Shown here piece by piece: positions 25,919-36,873 of a DNA stretch of 64,000 bases. The DNA is taken from positions 124,001-188,000 of the forward strand of contig NZ_PJND01000008.1 in NCBI RefSeq assembly GCF_002846575.1, written 5' to 3'. The notes beneath the pieces are model-generated. The model saw only the letters and a program-made list of their open reading frames with translations, was not told the DNA's origin and did no database searches. Source of the stretch: Flavobacterium lindanitolerans (GTDB lineage Bacteria > Bacteroidota > Bacteroidia > Flavobacteriales > Flavobacteriaceae). How positions within the stretch are numbered: the stretch's first letter is position 1; every line of letters begins with the position of its first letter. Both the position numbers and the translations under genes were made by a program.

Positions 25919-27307
25919 TTAGATTCCTGCTATTACTTTAATTTCTTCTATAATTCTCAAGGCCAAAGCATCTGCTTCTGCCTGACTTTTTGCTTCAGTA
26001 TAAATTCTGATGATAGGCTCTGTATTTGATTTTCTTAAATGCACCCAGTTTTGAGGAAAATCGATTTTTACCCCGTCAATTGTCGAAATATTTTCTGATT
26101 TGTATTTATCAGTCATAGCTGTTAAAATAGCATCAACATCAATCTGTGGTGTCAGTTCGATTTTGTTCTTGCTCATGAAATATTCCGGATAAGAAGCTCT
26201 CAACTCAGAAACTTTCATCTTTTTATTTGCCAGATGCGTCAGGAACAACGCAATTCCAACGATAGAATCGCGACCATAATGAAGTTCCGGATAAATAATT
26301 CCTCCGTTTCCTTCACCTCCAATAACCGCATTATTTTTCTTCATTAACTCTACTACATTGACTTCGCCAACAGCACTTGCTTCATATGTTCCCCCGTGAT
26401 TATTGGTCACATCACTCAAAGCACGTGAGGATGACATGTTGGAAACCGTATTACCGGGTGTCTTGCTTAGCACATAATCTGCAACGGCAACCAATGTATA
26501 TTCTTCCCCAAACATTTCTCCATCTTCAGAAATAAAAGCCAAACGGTCAACATCAGGGTCAACTACAATTCCAAAATCGGCTTTTTCGCTTACAACTAAT
26601 TGTGAAATGTCTGTCAGGTGTTCTTTTAAAGGTTCCGGATTGTGCGGAAAATGTCCGTTGGGCTCACAATACAGTTTAACGACCTCAACCCCCATTAATT
26701 CCAGTAATTTAGGCACAATGATACCTCCCGAAGAATTCACGCCGTCAACCACCACTTTGAATTTGGCTTCTTTCACGGCTTCAACATCCACCAAAGGAAG
26801 CTCCAGCACTTCATCAATATGAATATCCATGTAAGCGTCATTTGGAATAATTTCGCCCAGGCTGTCTACATCCGAAAAATCAAATGCTTCCCTTTCGGCT
26901 ATATCTAAAATCTTCGCACCTTCGGCACCGCTCAGGAATTCCCCTTTTTCATTTAATAATTTCAACGCATTCCATTGCTTTGGATTGTGGCTGGCGGTCA
27001 GGATGATTCCTCCGTCTGCTTTTTCCAACGGAACGGCTACCTCAACAGTTGGCGTTGTTGACAATCCCAAATCAATAACATCAATCCCTAATCCGATAAG
27101 CGTATTCACCACCAGATTATGAATCATAGGTCCGGAAATTCTGGCATCGCGGCCAATTACTACAGTCAGTTTTTCTTTCTTTGAGTAATTCTTCAGCCAG
27201 GTTCCATAAGCCGATGCAAATTTTACAGCGTCAACCGGAGTCAGGTTATCTCCTACTTTACCTCCGATGGTGCCTCGGATTCCTGATATTGATTTGATTA
27301 AAGTCAT
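25919..27307 (-). CDS. glmM: Phosphoglucosamine mutase / phosphohexomutase
   Basis: This 462-aa alpha-D-phosphohexomutase has the phosphoserine loop TASHNPKQWN, the metal-binding loop DPDVDRLAF, the sugar-binding loop GEGNGGIIYP and the phosphate-binding RKSNTEPIIRIY. GlmM converts glucosamine-6-P to glucosamine-1-P for cell-wall UDP-GlcNAc. Bacteroidota members of this branch are usually called GlmM, though phosphomannomutase activity cannot be excluded. It is first in the operon, with a -7 element about 40 bases upstream. Confidence 0.88.
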   Translation of the reverse strand: MTLIKSISGIRGTIGGKVGDNLTPVDAVKFASAYGTWLKNYSKKEKLTVVIGRDARISGPMIHNLVVNTLIGLGIDVIDLGLSTTPTVEVAVPLEKADGGIILTASHNPKQWNALKLLNEKGEFLSGAEGAKILDIAEREAFDFSDVDSLGEIIPNDAYMDIHIDEVLELPLVDVEAVKEAKFKVVVDGVNSSGGIIVPKLLELMGVEVVKLYCEPNGHFPHNPEPLKEHLTDISQLVVSEKADFGIVVDPDVDRLAFISEDGEMFGEEYTLVAVADYVLSKTPGNTVSNMSSSRALSDVTNNHGGTYEASAVGEVNVVELMKKNNAVIGGEGNGGIIYPELHYGRDSIVGIALFLTHLANKKMKVSELRASYPEYFMSKNKIELTPQIDVDAILTAMTDKYKSENISTIDGVKIDFPQNWVHLRKSNTEPIIRIYTEAKSQAEADALALRIIEEIKVIAGI

Positions 27308-27346
27308 ATTAAGGTTTGATTTTTTGTTTCAGAATTTAAATTGTTA

Positions 27347-27355
27347 GCAAATATA
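27347..27355 (-). promoter_or_regulatory. -7 element of the glmM operon
   Basis: On the reverse strand TATATTTGC matches TAnnTTTG, 40 bases upstream of the glmM start and within the divergent spacer shared with the acpH-like gene. Confidence 0.55.
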
Positions 27356-27397
27356 TGAATTGCCGTTTAAGTAATATAAAATTCCTAAATTAGGCGA

Positions 27398-27982
27398 ATG
27401 AATTTTCTAGCCCATATTTATCTCTCAGGCAATAACGACTTCATGAAAATAGGCGGTTTCATGGCTGATGGCGTACGTGGTAAAGACTACGAGCATTTCC
27501 CGGACGATATCCGAAAAGGAATCCTGCTGCATCGTGCTATAGATACTTTTACAGATGCACATGCCGTTTTTAGAATCAGCAAGCACCGGCTTCATGAACG
27601 ATATGGCCACTATTCCGGAGTAATTATCGATGTTTTTTATGACCATTTTTTAGCCAAAAACTGGCAGGACTATTCGGATGAAAAGCTGGATGTTTTTGTA
27701 CAAAACTTTTACCAGTCTCTGGAAGACAATTTTGATATGCTTACTCCAAAAGTCCAAAACATGCTACCGCACATGGAACGAGGTAACTGGCTTTGGAATT
27801 ACCAGTTTGTTGACGGTATAGGAACTATTTTATCACAAATGGACCGACGTACTAAAAACACTTCAAAAATGGGCGAATCTGTGCAAGAACTGGAACAATT
27901 CTACAAAGAATTCGAGCAGGAATTCACTTTGTTTTTTAAGGAACTTCGGGAATTCGTAGCCGAGAAAATTAAAACTTTATAA
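27398..27982 (+). CDS. ACP phosphodiesterase-like protein (AcpH/DUF479)
   Basis: This 194-aa protein starts MNFLAHIYLSGNNDFMKIGG and carries the conserved block LLHRAIDTFTDAHAVF, both typical of AcpH (formerly DUF479), an HD-like metal hydrolase that removes phosphopantetheine from acyl carrier protein. The His and Asp residues in FLAH, LHRAID and VFYDHFLAKNW fit the metal centre. It stands alone, divergent from glmM. Family assignment is firm; whether it acts on ACP here is inferred. Confidence 0.88.
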   Translation: MNFLAHIYLSGNNDFMKIGGFMADGVRGKDYEHFPDDIRKGILLHRAIDTFTDAHAVFRISKHRLHERYGHYSGVIIDVFYDHFLAKNWQDYSDEKLDVFVQNFYQSLEDNFDMLTPKVQNMLPHMERGNWLWNYQFVDGIGTILSQMDRRTKNTSKMGESVQELEQFYKEFEQEFTLFFKELREFVAEKIKTL

Positions 27983-28056
27983 TACTTTTATCAATAAAAT
28001 TTTAACAAAAGGCTTATTTTAGCGATTCTTTAATCGTAATTTTTCCAAAAGAAAAA

Positions 28057-29877
28057 ATGTCAGCCAAAAAAGCACCTAAAATAAAAGTATTTTTCAGAAA
28101 CATTTTCCGGCAAATTGAAACTTTGTTTTTTTTGTTCAAGAATTTCCTTTCTGAAAGGCATTTTATTTATTTATCCTGTGTTATCGTAGGGATTTCCTGT
28201 GCTTTTGCCGTAATTGTGCTGAAAGGTTTTGCGCACTCCGTTTTTGTATTTGCCACCTATGTGAACGGTTATTTAAAACTGCCTTACATCAATAGTATCC
28301 TTCCCATCATAGGAATCCTGCTAACGGTTTTTGTCGTCAAAAACGTATTGGATGGAAGTTTAGAAAAGGGAAGTTCCAGAATATTGTATGCTGTTGCAAA
28401 AAAGGGCGGAATACTGCCCAAAAAGCAAATGTATGCGCAGATAATCACCAGTTCCTTAACGGTAGGTTTGGGTGGTTCTGCAGGATTAGAGTCACCAATT
28501 ACGATTACCGGAGCTGCTTTTGGTTCTAACTTTGCCCAAAAATACAGACTCTCGCAAAAAGACAGGATTCTATTGCTTGCCTGTGGTGTGGCTTCCGGTA
28601 TTGCGGCTGCCTTTAACGCCCCTATTGCCGGAGTATTATTTGCTATTGAGGTAGTATTGACCGATGTGGCCATTACGGCTTTTATTCCGATTATGATTTC
28701 TGCAGCCACAGGAGCTTTGGTTTCAACCATCGTTTTAAACGAAGACGTACTTTTGTCTTTCAAGCAGCAACAGACATTTGATTATCATAACATTCCCTTT
28801 TATGTCCTTTTGGGAATTCTGGCGGGATTGGTTTCTGTTTACCATGCCCGAAAGTTTCAAAAAATAGAAGGCTTTTTTAAGAAAATCAAAAACGGCACTT
28901 ATAAAAAGGCATTGTTTGGTGCTTCCATACTGGCGGTGCTTATTTTCTTTTTCCCGACACTTTTTGGTGAGGGTTATGAAAGCATCAAGACCCTATCTAA
29001 TGCTAATCCGCAAATGCTTTTAGAAAACACCTTACTTGACGAATACAAGAGTAATGAATGGATTTTACTGCTGTTTGTAGGTATCACGATGTTATTGAAA
29101 GTGTATGCCACAGGACTTACTTTAGGCAGTGGTGGTAACGGAGGCAACTTTGCTCCTTCCCTTTTTGTGGGTTCATATTTGGGATTTTTTGTTGCTAAAT
29201 TCTTCAACATTCTGGGCATTGGAAAAGAACTTCCGGTTGGAAACTTCACAATCGTAGGTATGGCGGGAATATTGAGCGGCCTGTTCCATGCGCCACTAAC
29301 AGCCATCTTCCTTATTGGTGAAATTACCGGAGGCTATAACCTGATGGTACCCTTAATGATTGTATCGTCTATAAGTTTTGCCGTTTCCAAGCGATTCGAA
29401 ACGCATTCAATGGATGTCAAGCATCTGGCGGACAAAGGTGACGTATTTACAAGCGATAAAGACAAAAATATTCTTTCCAACATTGATATTTTAAGCCATA
29501 TCAATTCAGAATACAAAACCGTTAGTCCGGAAGACAAACTGGAAAGCCTCGTAGAATATCTTGCCAATTCCAGACAGGAAGTTTTTCCGGTGGTAAATGC
29601 CAAAAATGAACTCATTGGAATTATTGACTTTGAAGACCTGAAACCCATCGTTTTCAATTCTTTCCGGTTAAAATACACTACCATTCCTGAAGTCATGAAA
29701 CCTCCTTTGGATGTGATTTCTTATGAAGATGGAATGGAAGTCGTCATGGAAAAATTTGAAAATGCCCATCTGGAACAGCTTCCCGTTACTAAAAACGGTA
29801 AGTATTTCGGATTCATTTCTAAAGTTCATGTGCTTGAAACCTATAGAAAGAAATTAAAAGAAATGGTCATCGAATAA
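28057..29877 (+). CDS. ClC-family chloride channel/transporter with CBS domains
   Basis: This 606-aa protein has the ClC membrane core (about residues 30-430): GGSAGLESPITITGA holds the gating-Glu position of the GxExP motif, and GSGGNGGNFAPSLFVG the conserved third motif. Two CBS domains follow (about residues 450-600), ending in a dimer typical of regulatory ClC tails. The Glu in GLESP argues for H+/Cl- exchange or gated channel function in the inner membrane. It is monocistronic. Palindrome C follows. Confidence 0.93.
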   Translation: MSAKKAPKIKVFFRNIFRQIETLFFLFKNFLSERHFIYLSCVIVGISCAFAVIVLKGFAHSVFVFATYVNGYLKLPYINSILPIIGILLTVFVVKNVLDGSLEKGSSRILYAVAKKGGILPKKQMYAQIITSSLTVGLGGSAGLESPITITGAAFGSNFAQKYRLSQKDRILLLACGVASGIAAAFNAPIAGVLFAIEVVLTDVAITAFIPIMISAATGALVSTIVLNEDVLLSFKQQQTFDYHNIPFYVLLGILAGLVSVYHARKFQKIEGFFKKIKNGTYKKALFGASILAVLIFFFPTLFGEGYESIKTLSNANPQMLLENTLLDEYKSNEWILLLFVGITMLLKVYATGLTLGSGGNGGNFAPSLFVGSYLGFFVAKFFNILGIGKELPVGNFTIVGMAGILSGLFHAPLTAIFLIGEITGGYNLMVPLMIVSSISFAVSKRFETHSMDVKHLADKGDVFTSDKDKNILSNIDILSHINSEYKTVSPEDKLESLVEYLANSRQEVFPVVNAKNELIGIIDFEDLKPIVFNSFRLKYTTIPEVMKPPLDVISYEDGMEVVMEKFENAHLEQLPVTKNGKYFGFISKVHVLETYRKKLKEMVIE

Positions 29878-29905
29878 AACGCAGAGAAAGGTTTAATCGC
29901 TATAT

Positions 29906-29963
29906 TTTGCGGCTCTGCACCTTTGCGTGAAAATAATTGCTCGCAAAGACGCAGAGCCGCAAA
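29906..29963. repeat. Intergenic palindrome, family member C
   Basis: Twenty-two-base arms at 29906-29927 and 29942-29963 pair with two mismatches. The apex TGAAAATAATTGCT (29928-29941) is the exact reverse complement of the copy A apex, so this copy is inserted in the opposite orientation. Confidence 0.88.
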
Positions 29964-30090
29964 GCATACATTCTTCTATAATCCAAAAACTTTAAACTAA
30001 AAGCTTTATCCTTTTTTAAAGACCATTTTATCTTTAATAAATTTTAAGTTTTGGACCTCAGTCTTTAACTAAAAATAAATTACAAAAACG

Positions 30091-30099
30091 TACCTTTGC
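30091..30099 (+). promoter_or_regulatory. -7 element of uvrA
   Basis: TACCTTTGC matches TAnnTTTG and lies 17 bases before the ATG at 30117. An in-frame TTG at 30096 falls inside it and so cannot be the start. Confidence 0.62.
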
Positions 30100-30116
30100 G
30101 TTTTGCAAAAAATGCT

Positions 30117-32948
30117 ATGCTAGACACTGAAAATACGATTGAAGTTTTGGGCGCCCGCGTCCACAATCTGAAAAATATTGACGTTACGATTCCTCGTGAA
30201 AAACTGGTAGTAATTACCGGGCTTTCAGGTTCGGGAAAATCGTCTTTGGCCTTCGATACAATTTATGCCGAAGGACAACGTCGCTATATTGAAACCTTTT
30301 CTGCTTATGCAAGACAGTTTCTTGGCGGTTTGGAACGCCCGGATGTAGATAAAATCGACGGACTTTCGCCTGTAATTGCCATCGAGCAAAAAACCACCAG
30401 CAAAAGCCCTCGTTCTACTGTAGGAACCATTACGGAAATTTACGATTTCCTGCGTTTGTTATATGCCAGAGCCGGTGACGCTTACAGCTATGTAACCGGA
30501 GAAAAAATGGTAAGCTATAGCGACGAACAAATCAAGGAACTTATTTTCGAACAGTTCAAAGGACGACGAATCAATATCCTGGCTCCTATAATCCGTTCCA
30601 GAAAAGGACACTACCGTGAATTATTTGAACAGATTACCAAACAAGGATTCCTGAAAGTCCGCATCAACGGCGAAATCAAAGATATTACTGCAGGAATGAA
30701 GCTCGACCGTTACAAAACACACGATATTGAAACGGTTATCGACAGGATGCTCATCGAAAATACACCGGAAAATGACAAGCGCCTGACCGAAAGCATTAAG
30801 ACAGCCATGTATCATGGTGATGATATTCTGATGATTATTGACCAGGATAGTCAGGAAATACGCTATTTCAGCCGAAACCTGATGTGTCCTACTTCAGGTA
30901 TCTCCTATCCGAATCCGGAACCGAATAATTTTTCGTTCAACTCACCAAAAGGGGCTTGCGACCATTGCAATGGCCTGGGAACCGTGAACGAAATCAATAT
31001 GAAAAAAATCATTCCGAATCCGAAACTTTCCATCAAACAAGGCGGTTTTGCTCCTTTAGGAGAATACAAAAGTTCCTGGATTTTCAAACAATTGGAAATC
31101 ATTGGAGAGAAATTCGGTTTTAAACTGACCGACCCGATTGAAAAAATCTCCGACGAAGCCATGGAAATTATCATGCATGGCGGCAAAGAGAAATTTGAGG
31201 TTTCCTCTAAAACACTGGGAGTTACAAAAGACTATAAGATTGACTTTGAAGGAATTTCCAATTTTATAAAGAACCAATTTGACGAAAGCGGCTCTACAAC
31301 CATCAGACGCTGGGCAAAAGAATTCATGGATGAAGTTAAATGTCCGGTTTGCGAAGGTTCCCGTCTGAAAAAAGAATCCTTATATTTCAAAGTAAACGGA
31401 AAAAATATTGCAGAATTAACCGATATGGATATTTCTGACCTGGCGGTTTGGTTTGAGCAACTGGATAACGACCTAACAGAAAAACAAAAGAAAATTGCTT
31501 CTGAAGTCGTGAAGGAAATCAAATCCAGATTGAGCTTTTTAGTGAATGTCGGATTAAATTATCTTGCCCTTAGCCGAAGCTCCAAATCGCTTTCCGGTGG
31601 AGAAGCCCAACGAATCCGTCTGGCTACCCAAATTGGCTCACAACTGGTTGGCGTACTTTATATCCTGGATGAACCAAGCATTGGATTGCACCAAAGAGAC
31701 AACGAAAAGCTAATCCATTCCTTAGAACAATTGCGTGACATCGGAAATTCAGTTGTTGTTGTAGAGCATGATAAAGACATGATTGAAAGAGCGGATTATG
31801 TTATTGACATAGGTCCAAAAGCAGGACGTTTTGGCGGACAGATAATCAGCAAAGGAACACCCAAGGAACTTTTAAAAGAACATACTCTTACAGCTTCCTA
31901 TCTGAATGGTGAGATGGAAATTGCCGTTCCGAAAAAGCGACGCGAAGGCAACGGAAAATTCCTTAAACTCACGGGAGCAACCGGAAACAACCTGAAAAAT
32001 GTTTCGATTGAGCTGCCTTTGGGCAAGCTGATATGCGTAACCGGAGTTTCCGGAAGTGGAAAATCAACACTCATTAACGAAACGCTTTATCCGATTCTGA
32101 ACGCCCATTTCTTTAATGGTGTCAAAAAACCTCAGCCTTACAAAAAGATTGAAGGATTGGAAAATATTGACAAGATTATTGATATTGACCAGTCGCCTAT
32201 TGGAAGAACACCGCGTTCCAATCCGGCAACCTATACCGAAGTTTTTTCGGAAATCAGAAGCCTGTTTACACAAACACCCGAAGCCATGATACGCGGTTAC
32301 AAACCGGGACGTTTCAGCTTTAACGTTTCTGGCGGAAGATGCGAAACCTGCGAGGGTTCCGGAGTACGAACTATTGAAATGAGCTTCCTGCCAGATGTGT
32401 ATGTAGAATGTGAAACCTGTCAGGGAAAACGCTTTAACCGTGAAACTTTAGAAATACGCTACAAAGGAAAATCCATTTCTGACGTATTGAACATGACAGT
32501 TGATGAAGGTGTGGAGTTTTTTGAAAATATCCCGAAAATCTACCGAAAAGTCAAAGCCTTGCAAGATGTCGGTTTAGGATATATTACACTCGGACAGCAA
32601 AGTACAACGCTTTCCGGTGGTGAAGCCCAACGAATTAAACTGGCCGGCGAATTGTCTAAAAAAGATACCGGAAATACATTTTACATTCTGGACGAACCTA
32701 CAACCGGGTTGCATTTTGAGGACATCCGCGTTTTGATGGAAGTAATTGACAAACTGGTCGACAAAGGAAATACCGTCCTAATTATTGAACATAACATGGA
32801 CGTTATCAAATTAGCCGACTATATTATCGATATCGGACCTGAAGGAGGAAAAGGCGGCGGACAGCTGATTGCCAAAGGAACGCCGGAAGAAGTTGCCAAA
32901 AATAAAAACAGCTACACCGCGCAATTCCTCAAAAAAGAGCTATCTTAG
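30117..32948 (+). CDS. uvrA: UvrABC excinuclease subunit A
   Basis: This 943-aa protein has two ABC ATPase halves: Walker [15 protein letters not shown] and [14 protein letters not shown], each with an LSGGEAQRI signature. The zinc-binding modules are visible as [26 protein letters not shown] and CETCQGKRF. UvrA recognises bulky DNA lesions in nucleotide excision repair with UvrB and UvrC. The ATG at 30117 is chosen because the longer frame begins within the -7 promoter element. The LOG-family gene follows after 24 bases. Confidence 0.97.
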   Translation: MLDTENTIEVLGARVHNLKNIDVTIPREKLVVITGLSGSGKSSLAFDTIYAEGQRRYIETFSAYARQFLGGLERPDVDKIDGLSPVIAIEQKTTSKSPRSTVGTITEIYDFLRLLYARAGDAYSYVTGEKMVSYSDEQIKELIFEQFKGRRINILAPIIRSRKGHYRELFEQITKQGFLKVRINGEIKDITAGMKLDRYKTHDIETVIDRMLIENTPENDKRLTESIKTAMYHGDDILMIIDQDSQEIRYFSRNLMCPTSGISYPNPEPNNFSFNSPKGACDHCNGLGTVNEINMKKIIPNPKLSIKQGGFAPLGEYKSSWIFKQLEIIGEKFGFKLTDPIEKISDEAMEIIMHGGKEKFEVSSKTLGVTKDYKIDFEGISNFIKNQFDESGSTTIRRWAKEFMDEVKCPVCEGSRLKKESLYFKVNGKNIAELTDMDISDLAVWFEQLDNDLTEKQKKIASEVVKEIKSRLSFLVNVGLNYLALSRSSKSLSGGEAQRIRLATQIGSQLVGVLYILDEPSIGLHQRDNEKLIHSLEQLRDIGNSVVVVEHDKDMIERADYVIDIGPKAGRFGGQIISKGTPKELLKEHTLTASYLNGEMEIAVPKKRREGNGKFLKLTGATGNNLKNVSIELPLGKLICVTGVSGSGKSTLINETLYPILNAHFFNGVKKPQPYKKIEGLENIDKIIDIDQSPIGRTPRSNPATYTEVFSEIRSLFTQTPEAMIRGYKPGRFSFNVSGGRCETCEGSGVRTIEMSFLPDVYVECETCQGKRFNRETLEIRYKGKSISDVLNMTVDEGVEFFENIPKIYRKVKALQDVGLGYITLGQQSTTLSGGEAQRIKLAGELSKKDTGNTFYILDEPTTGLHFEDIRVLMEVIDKLVDKGNTVLIIEHNMDVIKLADYIIDIGPEGGKGGGQLIAKGTPEEVAKNKNSYTAQFLKKELS

Positions 32949-32972
32949 CAGGCTGATTAATTTTTAAGAAAG

Positions 32973-33698
32973 ATGAAAAAAGAGACATTCGAAAACGAAG
33001 ACGACAAAATACAAGAAGTATTTAAACAAAAAACCTGGAACGAAATACGAAGCAATGACTCCTGGGCAATTTTCAAGATTATGTCCGAGTTTGTTAACGG
33101 CTACGAAAATATGGGAAGAATAGGCCCTTGCGTTTCGATTTTTGGTTCAGCAAGAACTAAGCCCGAAGATAAATATTACCTGCTTGCAGAAAAAATTGCC
33201 TATAAAATAAGTAAAGCCGGATATGGTGTCATTACCGGCGGTGGTCCCGGAATTATGGAAGCCGGAAACAAAGGTGCCCACCTGGGAGGCGGAACTTCTG
33301 TAGGTTTGAATATTGAACTGCCTTTCGAACAGCACTTCAATCCTTATATCGATAAAGACAAAAACCTGAACTTTGACTATTTCTTTGTTCGCAAGGTAAT
33401 GTTCGTGAAATACTCCCAAGGTTTCGTGGTTATGCCGGGTGGTTTTGGAACTCTGGATGAACTTTTTGAAGCGATAACGTTGATTCAGACCAAAAAAATA
33501 GGGAAATTCCCAATCATTCTGGTAGGAAGAGATTTCTGGGCCGGACTGATTGAATGGGTAAAAACCGTACTGATTGAAAAATACAGCAATGTAAGTCCTG
33601 GTGATATGGACCTTATTAAAATTGTAGACAACGAAGACGAAGTACTGGATGTACTGGATAACTTCTATAAAAAATACAATTTAAGTCCAAACTTTTAA
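32973..33698 (+). CDS. LOG-family Rossmann-fold protein (TIGR00730 type)
   Basis: This 241-aa protein has both LOG signatures, GGGPGIMEAGNKGA and PGGFGTLDE, the nucleotide-binding and catalytic motif of cytokinin-riboside phosphoribohydrolase-type proteins. Bacterial members cleave AMP or related 5'-monophosphates. An N-terminal extension of about 50 residues and the STMSEF-like region (KIMSEFVNGYENM) place it in the longer bacterial branch. It is probably co-transcribed with uvrA, 24 bases upstream. Confidence 0.9.
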   Translation: MKKETFENEDDKIQEVFKQKTWNEIRSNDSWAIFKIMSEFVNGYENMGRIGPCVSIFGSARTKPEDKYYLLAEKIAYKISKAGYGVITGGGPGIMEAGNKGAHLGGGTSVGLNIELPFEQHFNPYIDKDKNLNFDYFFVRKVMFVKYSQGFVVMPGGFGTLDELFEAITLIQTKKIGKFPIILVGRDFWAGLIEWVKTVLIEKYSNVSPGDMDLIKIVDNEDEVLDVLDNFYKKYNLSPNF

Positions 33699-33725
33699 TT
33701 CAGGAATACCCAGTCACATATTAAA

Positions 33726-33757
33726 GAGCATCCTCAAACAAGGGTGCTTTTTTGTTT
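33726..33757 (+). terminator. Terminator after the LOG-family gene
   Basis: AGCATCCT and AGGGTGCT pair (one G-T pair) around CAAACA, followed by a run of six T. Confidence 0.82.
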
Positions 33758-33841
33758 TTGAATCTTTAAGCCAATCTTAAGCAACCTTTATTAGGAAATG
33801 TATCTAATTATAAGTAAACTTGCTATAATTAAAATCATCCT

Positions 33842-36670
33842 TTGAAGACTTTTGCCAAAATTGCTATTGCCTGCCTGTCTTTATTTTTTTCCACCAGGGG
33901 AAATGCACAACATCATTCAAAAGTGAATGTTGAAATCAACAGCGAAGAAAAGTCTGCCTATGTCCAGCAGGAAATTACTTTCTACAACCAAACCGGTGAT
34001 ACGTTAACTTCAATTGTAGTAAACGACTGGAATCAGGCTTATTCTGATAAAAACACGCCTTTAGCCAAACGCTTTTCTGATGAATTTGTACGCAGCTTCC
34101 ACCTAGCCCATGATGAAGACAGAGGAAAAACAGAAAACATAACCATTATTGACCAGGAAAATCTGTTTTTGAAGTGGCACCGATTTGAAAAGCACCCTGA
34201 CGTGATTGAAATCAATCTTCGTGAAAAATTAGCTCCAAACGAAAGAATAATACTAAAACTGACCTATCAGGTTAAATTTCCTAATGACCGTTTTACAAAA
34301 TACGGATGGAACGATAAAGGCGAATTTAACCTTAAAAACTGGTGCCTTGCTCCTGCCCGCTATGAAAACCATCGTTTCATAATGTACAGCAATAACAATC
34401 TTGACGATATCACCAATGCAGCGACTGATTTTGACGTAACTTTAAAACTGCCACCGGGACTGATCGCGACTTCAGACCTCGACGAAGTAAACCACATAAA
34501 AGACAGTTCATTTTCAACTTATGAACTGACGGGGAAAAACCGTCTGGACTTTAATCTGTTTGTAGAGCCAAAGACGACATTCTACAGTTACAAAAACAAT
34601 AATGTTACGGTAGAAACCAATTTGAAGGAAAACAGGCTGAACGATATACAAAAAGCTATTGTAATTGACAGAATCGTGAATTTTGTCCATGAAAATATTG
34701 GAAGCTATCCATTTGAAAAAATAACGGTTTCCCAAACCGACTACGAGAGAAACCCTTTTTACGGACTCAACCAGCTTCCTTCCTTTATAAGTCCGTTTCC
34801 TGATGAGTTTATGTTTGAGATAAAATTCTTAAAGACTTACCTCAACAATTTTCTAAAAACCAGCCTGCATCTGAATGCCAGAGACGACAACTGGATTTAT
34901 GACGGCATACAGATTTATACCATGATGAAATACATTGACGAAAATCATCCCAACAGCAAAATGATGGGTAACCTTTCGCAATGGTGGCTTTTGCGTGGCT
35001 ATAATCTCACCACTATTGACTTTAATGAGCAGTACAGCTATTTCTATATGCTCATGGCCCGAAAAAACCTCGACCAGCCCTTAGGCGATCCAAAAAACAC
35101 TTTTATTAAGTTTAACGAGCAGATTGCAAGCAAATACAGAGCCGGACTCAGCCTTAAATATTTAGACAATTATCTTGGAAATGATATCGTAGAAAACAGT
35201 ATCAAAGAGTTTTATAACCTCAACAGTGAGCATATCACTTCCCGTACTGATTTTGAAAACATTCTCAAGTCCAATGCCAACCAAAATATCGACTGGTTTT
35301 TCAATACCATCATCGATTCCAGAGACATTGTAGATTATAGATTTACGGATGTTTCAAAAACAAAAGACAGCGTGACATTTACGGTACGGAACAAGACAAA
35401 AACCGTTGTCCCTATTCCTGTTTACGGAATTAAAAAAAATGAAGTCGTTTTTAAAAAATGGCTCAATAATATCAAAACCGACAGTACTTTTACCGTTCCG
35501 CGAAATGATGCCGATAAAATCGTATTAAATTATAAAAACGAAGTTCCGGAATACAATCTCCGCAATAATTGGAAATCTTTAAAAGGTTTCTTTTCTCAGA
35601 ACCGACCAATCAAGTTCAATTTCATGAAAGACCTTGAAGACCCGTATTACAACCAGATACTTTACATACCCACAATAAGTTATAACCTTTATGACGGACT
35701 TTCGCCTGGTATTCGTTTCAACAATAAGACCATACTCGACAAACCGTTTATTTATGAAATCAATCCTATTTACTCTCCTAATACACAAACACTGACAGGT
35801 TCGTTTTCATTTCTGGTAAACCAACACAATCGCAATACCAACAGTCCTTTTAATGTCCGTTATCAGTTAAGCGGCTCCTATTTCCATTATGCGCCAGATG
35901 CAGCCTACACCAAATTAACACCAACGGTGACCATGCTTTTCCGTGAAAACAATTTCAGGGACAACAGAAAACAGGGCATCCAATTTCGGGAAGTCCTTGT
36001 AAACAGGGACAAATCGGCTTATAGTGTAGAAAGAACTGAAAATTATTCTGTCTTTAATGCCAAATACTATAATATAAAAACAGAAGTAACCAACCATTTT
36101 AATTTTTTAACCGACCTGCAGCTTTCAGGAAAATTTGGTAAACTCTCAACCGAAATCGAATACCGCAGGCTGTTTGAGGACAACAGGCAGCTAAATCTCA
36201 GATTGTATGCCGGAACTTTCCTCTATAATAAAACCAATACGGATTATTTCAGTTTTGCACTTGACCGCCCAACCGACTATTTATTTGATTACAACTATTA
36301 CGGACGTTCCGAAAGTACCGGATTTTTTAGTCAGCAATTGATTCTTGCCGAAGGTGGTTTTAAATCAAAACTTGATACTCCTTTTGCCAATCATTGGATG
36401 GCAACCCTAAATGGTAGTTTCAATATCTGGCAATGGATTGAAATCTACGGAGATGCCGGATTCGTCAAAAACAGACACAATGACCCTAATTTTGTGTATG
36501 ACAGTGGTATCCGACTCAATCTCGTTACCGATTATTTTGAACTTTATTTCCCGGTCTACTCCAGCAACGGATGGGAAGTAGGACAACCTCATTACAATGA
36601 AAAGGTACGCTTTATCATTACTTTCAGTCCAAGAACATTAATTAATCTCTTTACCAGAAAATGGTTTTAA
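33842..36670 (+). CDS. M1-peptidase-like protein without the zinc site, with C-terminal barrel region
   Basis: This 942-aa protein is read from a TTG start. A stop codon lies four codons upstream in frame and no ATG exists, and the TTG gives a good signal peptide ending near GNAQ. The first half (about residues 25-560) follows the M1 aminopeptidase plan, with beta-rich N domain and helical core. The HExxH-x18-E zinc motif and the GAMEN motif are absent: GLNQLPSFI and WIYDGIQIYTMMKYID occupy the equivalent places. The last 350 residues look like outer-membrane beta strands and end in Phe. It is probably an envelope protein that is not a peptidase. Confidence 0.72.
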   Translation: MKTFAKIAIACLSLFFSTRGNAQHHSKVNVEINSEEKSAYVQQEITFYNQTGDTLTSIVVNDWNQAYSDKNTPLAKRFSDEFVRSFHLAHDEDRGKTENITIIDQENLFLKWHRFEKHPDVIEINLREKLAPNERIILKLTYQVKFPNDRFTKYGWNDKGEFNLKNWCLAPARYENHRFIMYSNNNLDDITNAATDFDVTLKLPPGLIATSDLDEVNHIKDSSFSTYELTGKNRLDFNLFVEPKTTFYSYKNNNVTVETNLKENRLNDIQKAIVIDRIVNFVHENIGSYPFEKITVSQTDYERNPFYGLNQLPSFISPFPDEFMFEIKFLKTYLNNFLKTSLHLNARDDNWIYDGIQIYTMMKYIDENHPNSKMMGNLSQWWLLRGYNLTTIDFNEQYSYFYMLMARKNLDQPLGDPKNTFIKFNEQIASKYRAGLSLKYLDNYLGNDIVENSIKEFYNLNSEHITSRTDFENILKSNANQNIDWFFNTIIDSRDIVDYRFTDVSKTKDSVTFTVRNKTKTVVPIPVYGIKKNEVVFKKWLNNIKTDSTFTVPRNDADKIVLNYKNEVPEYNLRNNWKSLKGFFSQNRPIKFNFMKDLEDPYYNQILYIPTISYNLYDGLSPGIRFNNKTILDKPFIYEINPIYSPNTQTLTGSFSFLVNQHNRNTNSPFNVRYQLSGSYFHYAPDAAYTKLTPTVTMLFRENNFRDNRKQGIQFREVLVNRDKSAYSVERTENYSVFNAKYYNIKTEVTNHFNFLTDLQLSGKFGKLSTEIEYRRLFEDNRQLNLRLYAGTFLYNKTNTDYFSFALDRPTDYLFDYNYYGRSESTGFFSQQLILAEGGFKSKLDTPFANHWMATLNGSFNIWQWIEIYGDAGFVKNRHNDPNFVYDSGIRLNLVTDYFELYFPVYSSNGWEVGQPHYNEKVRFIITFSPRTLINLFTRKWF

Positions 36671-36818
36671 ATCTCAATTTAGGCACAAGAATATTGAGAA
36701 TCAATTATTTCGTCTTAAAATTGCATAAAAAATAATTTTAAAGAGGTTTTCCTGATTATTTTCTATCCAAAACAGCATTTCAAACAACTTGACTGAAAAT
36801 ATCAAAATTAATTCTCTC

Positions 36819-36848
36819 TTGTTTTGTAAGCAGAAATGATTAAATTTG
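36819..36848 (+). promoter_or_regulatory. Promoter of the E1 dehydrogenase gene
   Basis: TTG (36819-36821), 19 bases, then TAAATTTG (36841-36848): an exact match to the Bacteroidota consensus TTG-N19-TAnnTTTG, 25 bases before the start codon. Confidence 0.78.
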
Positions 36849-36873
36849 TTTTCTATTCAAGAAATTCCATTTT

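Noticed and set aside
30096..30116. TTG start for uvrA
   Set aside because: It falls inside the -7 element and adds residues not usual for UvrA.
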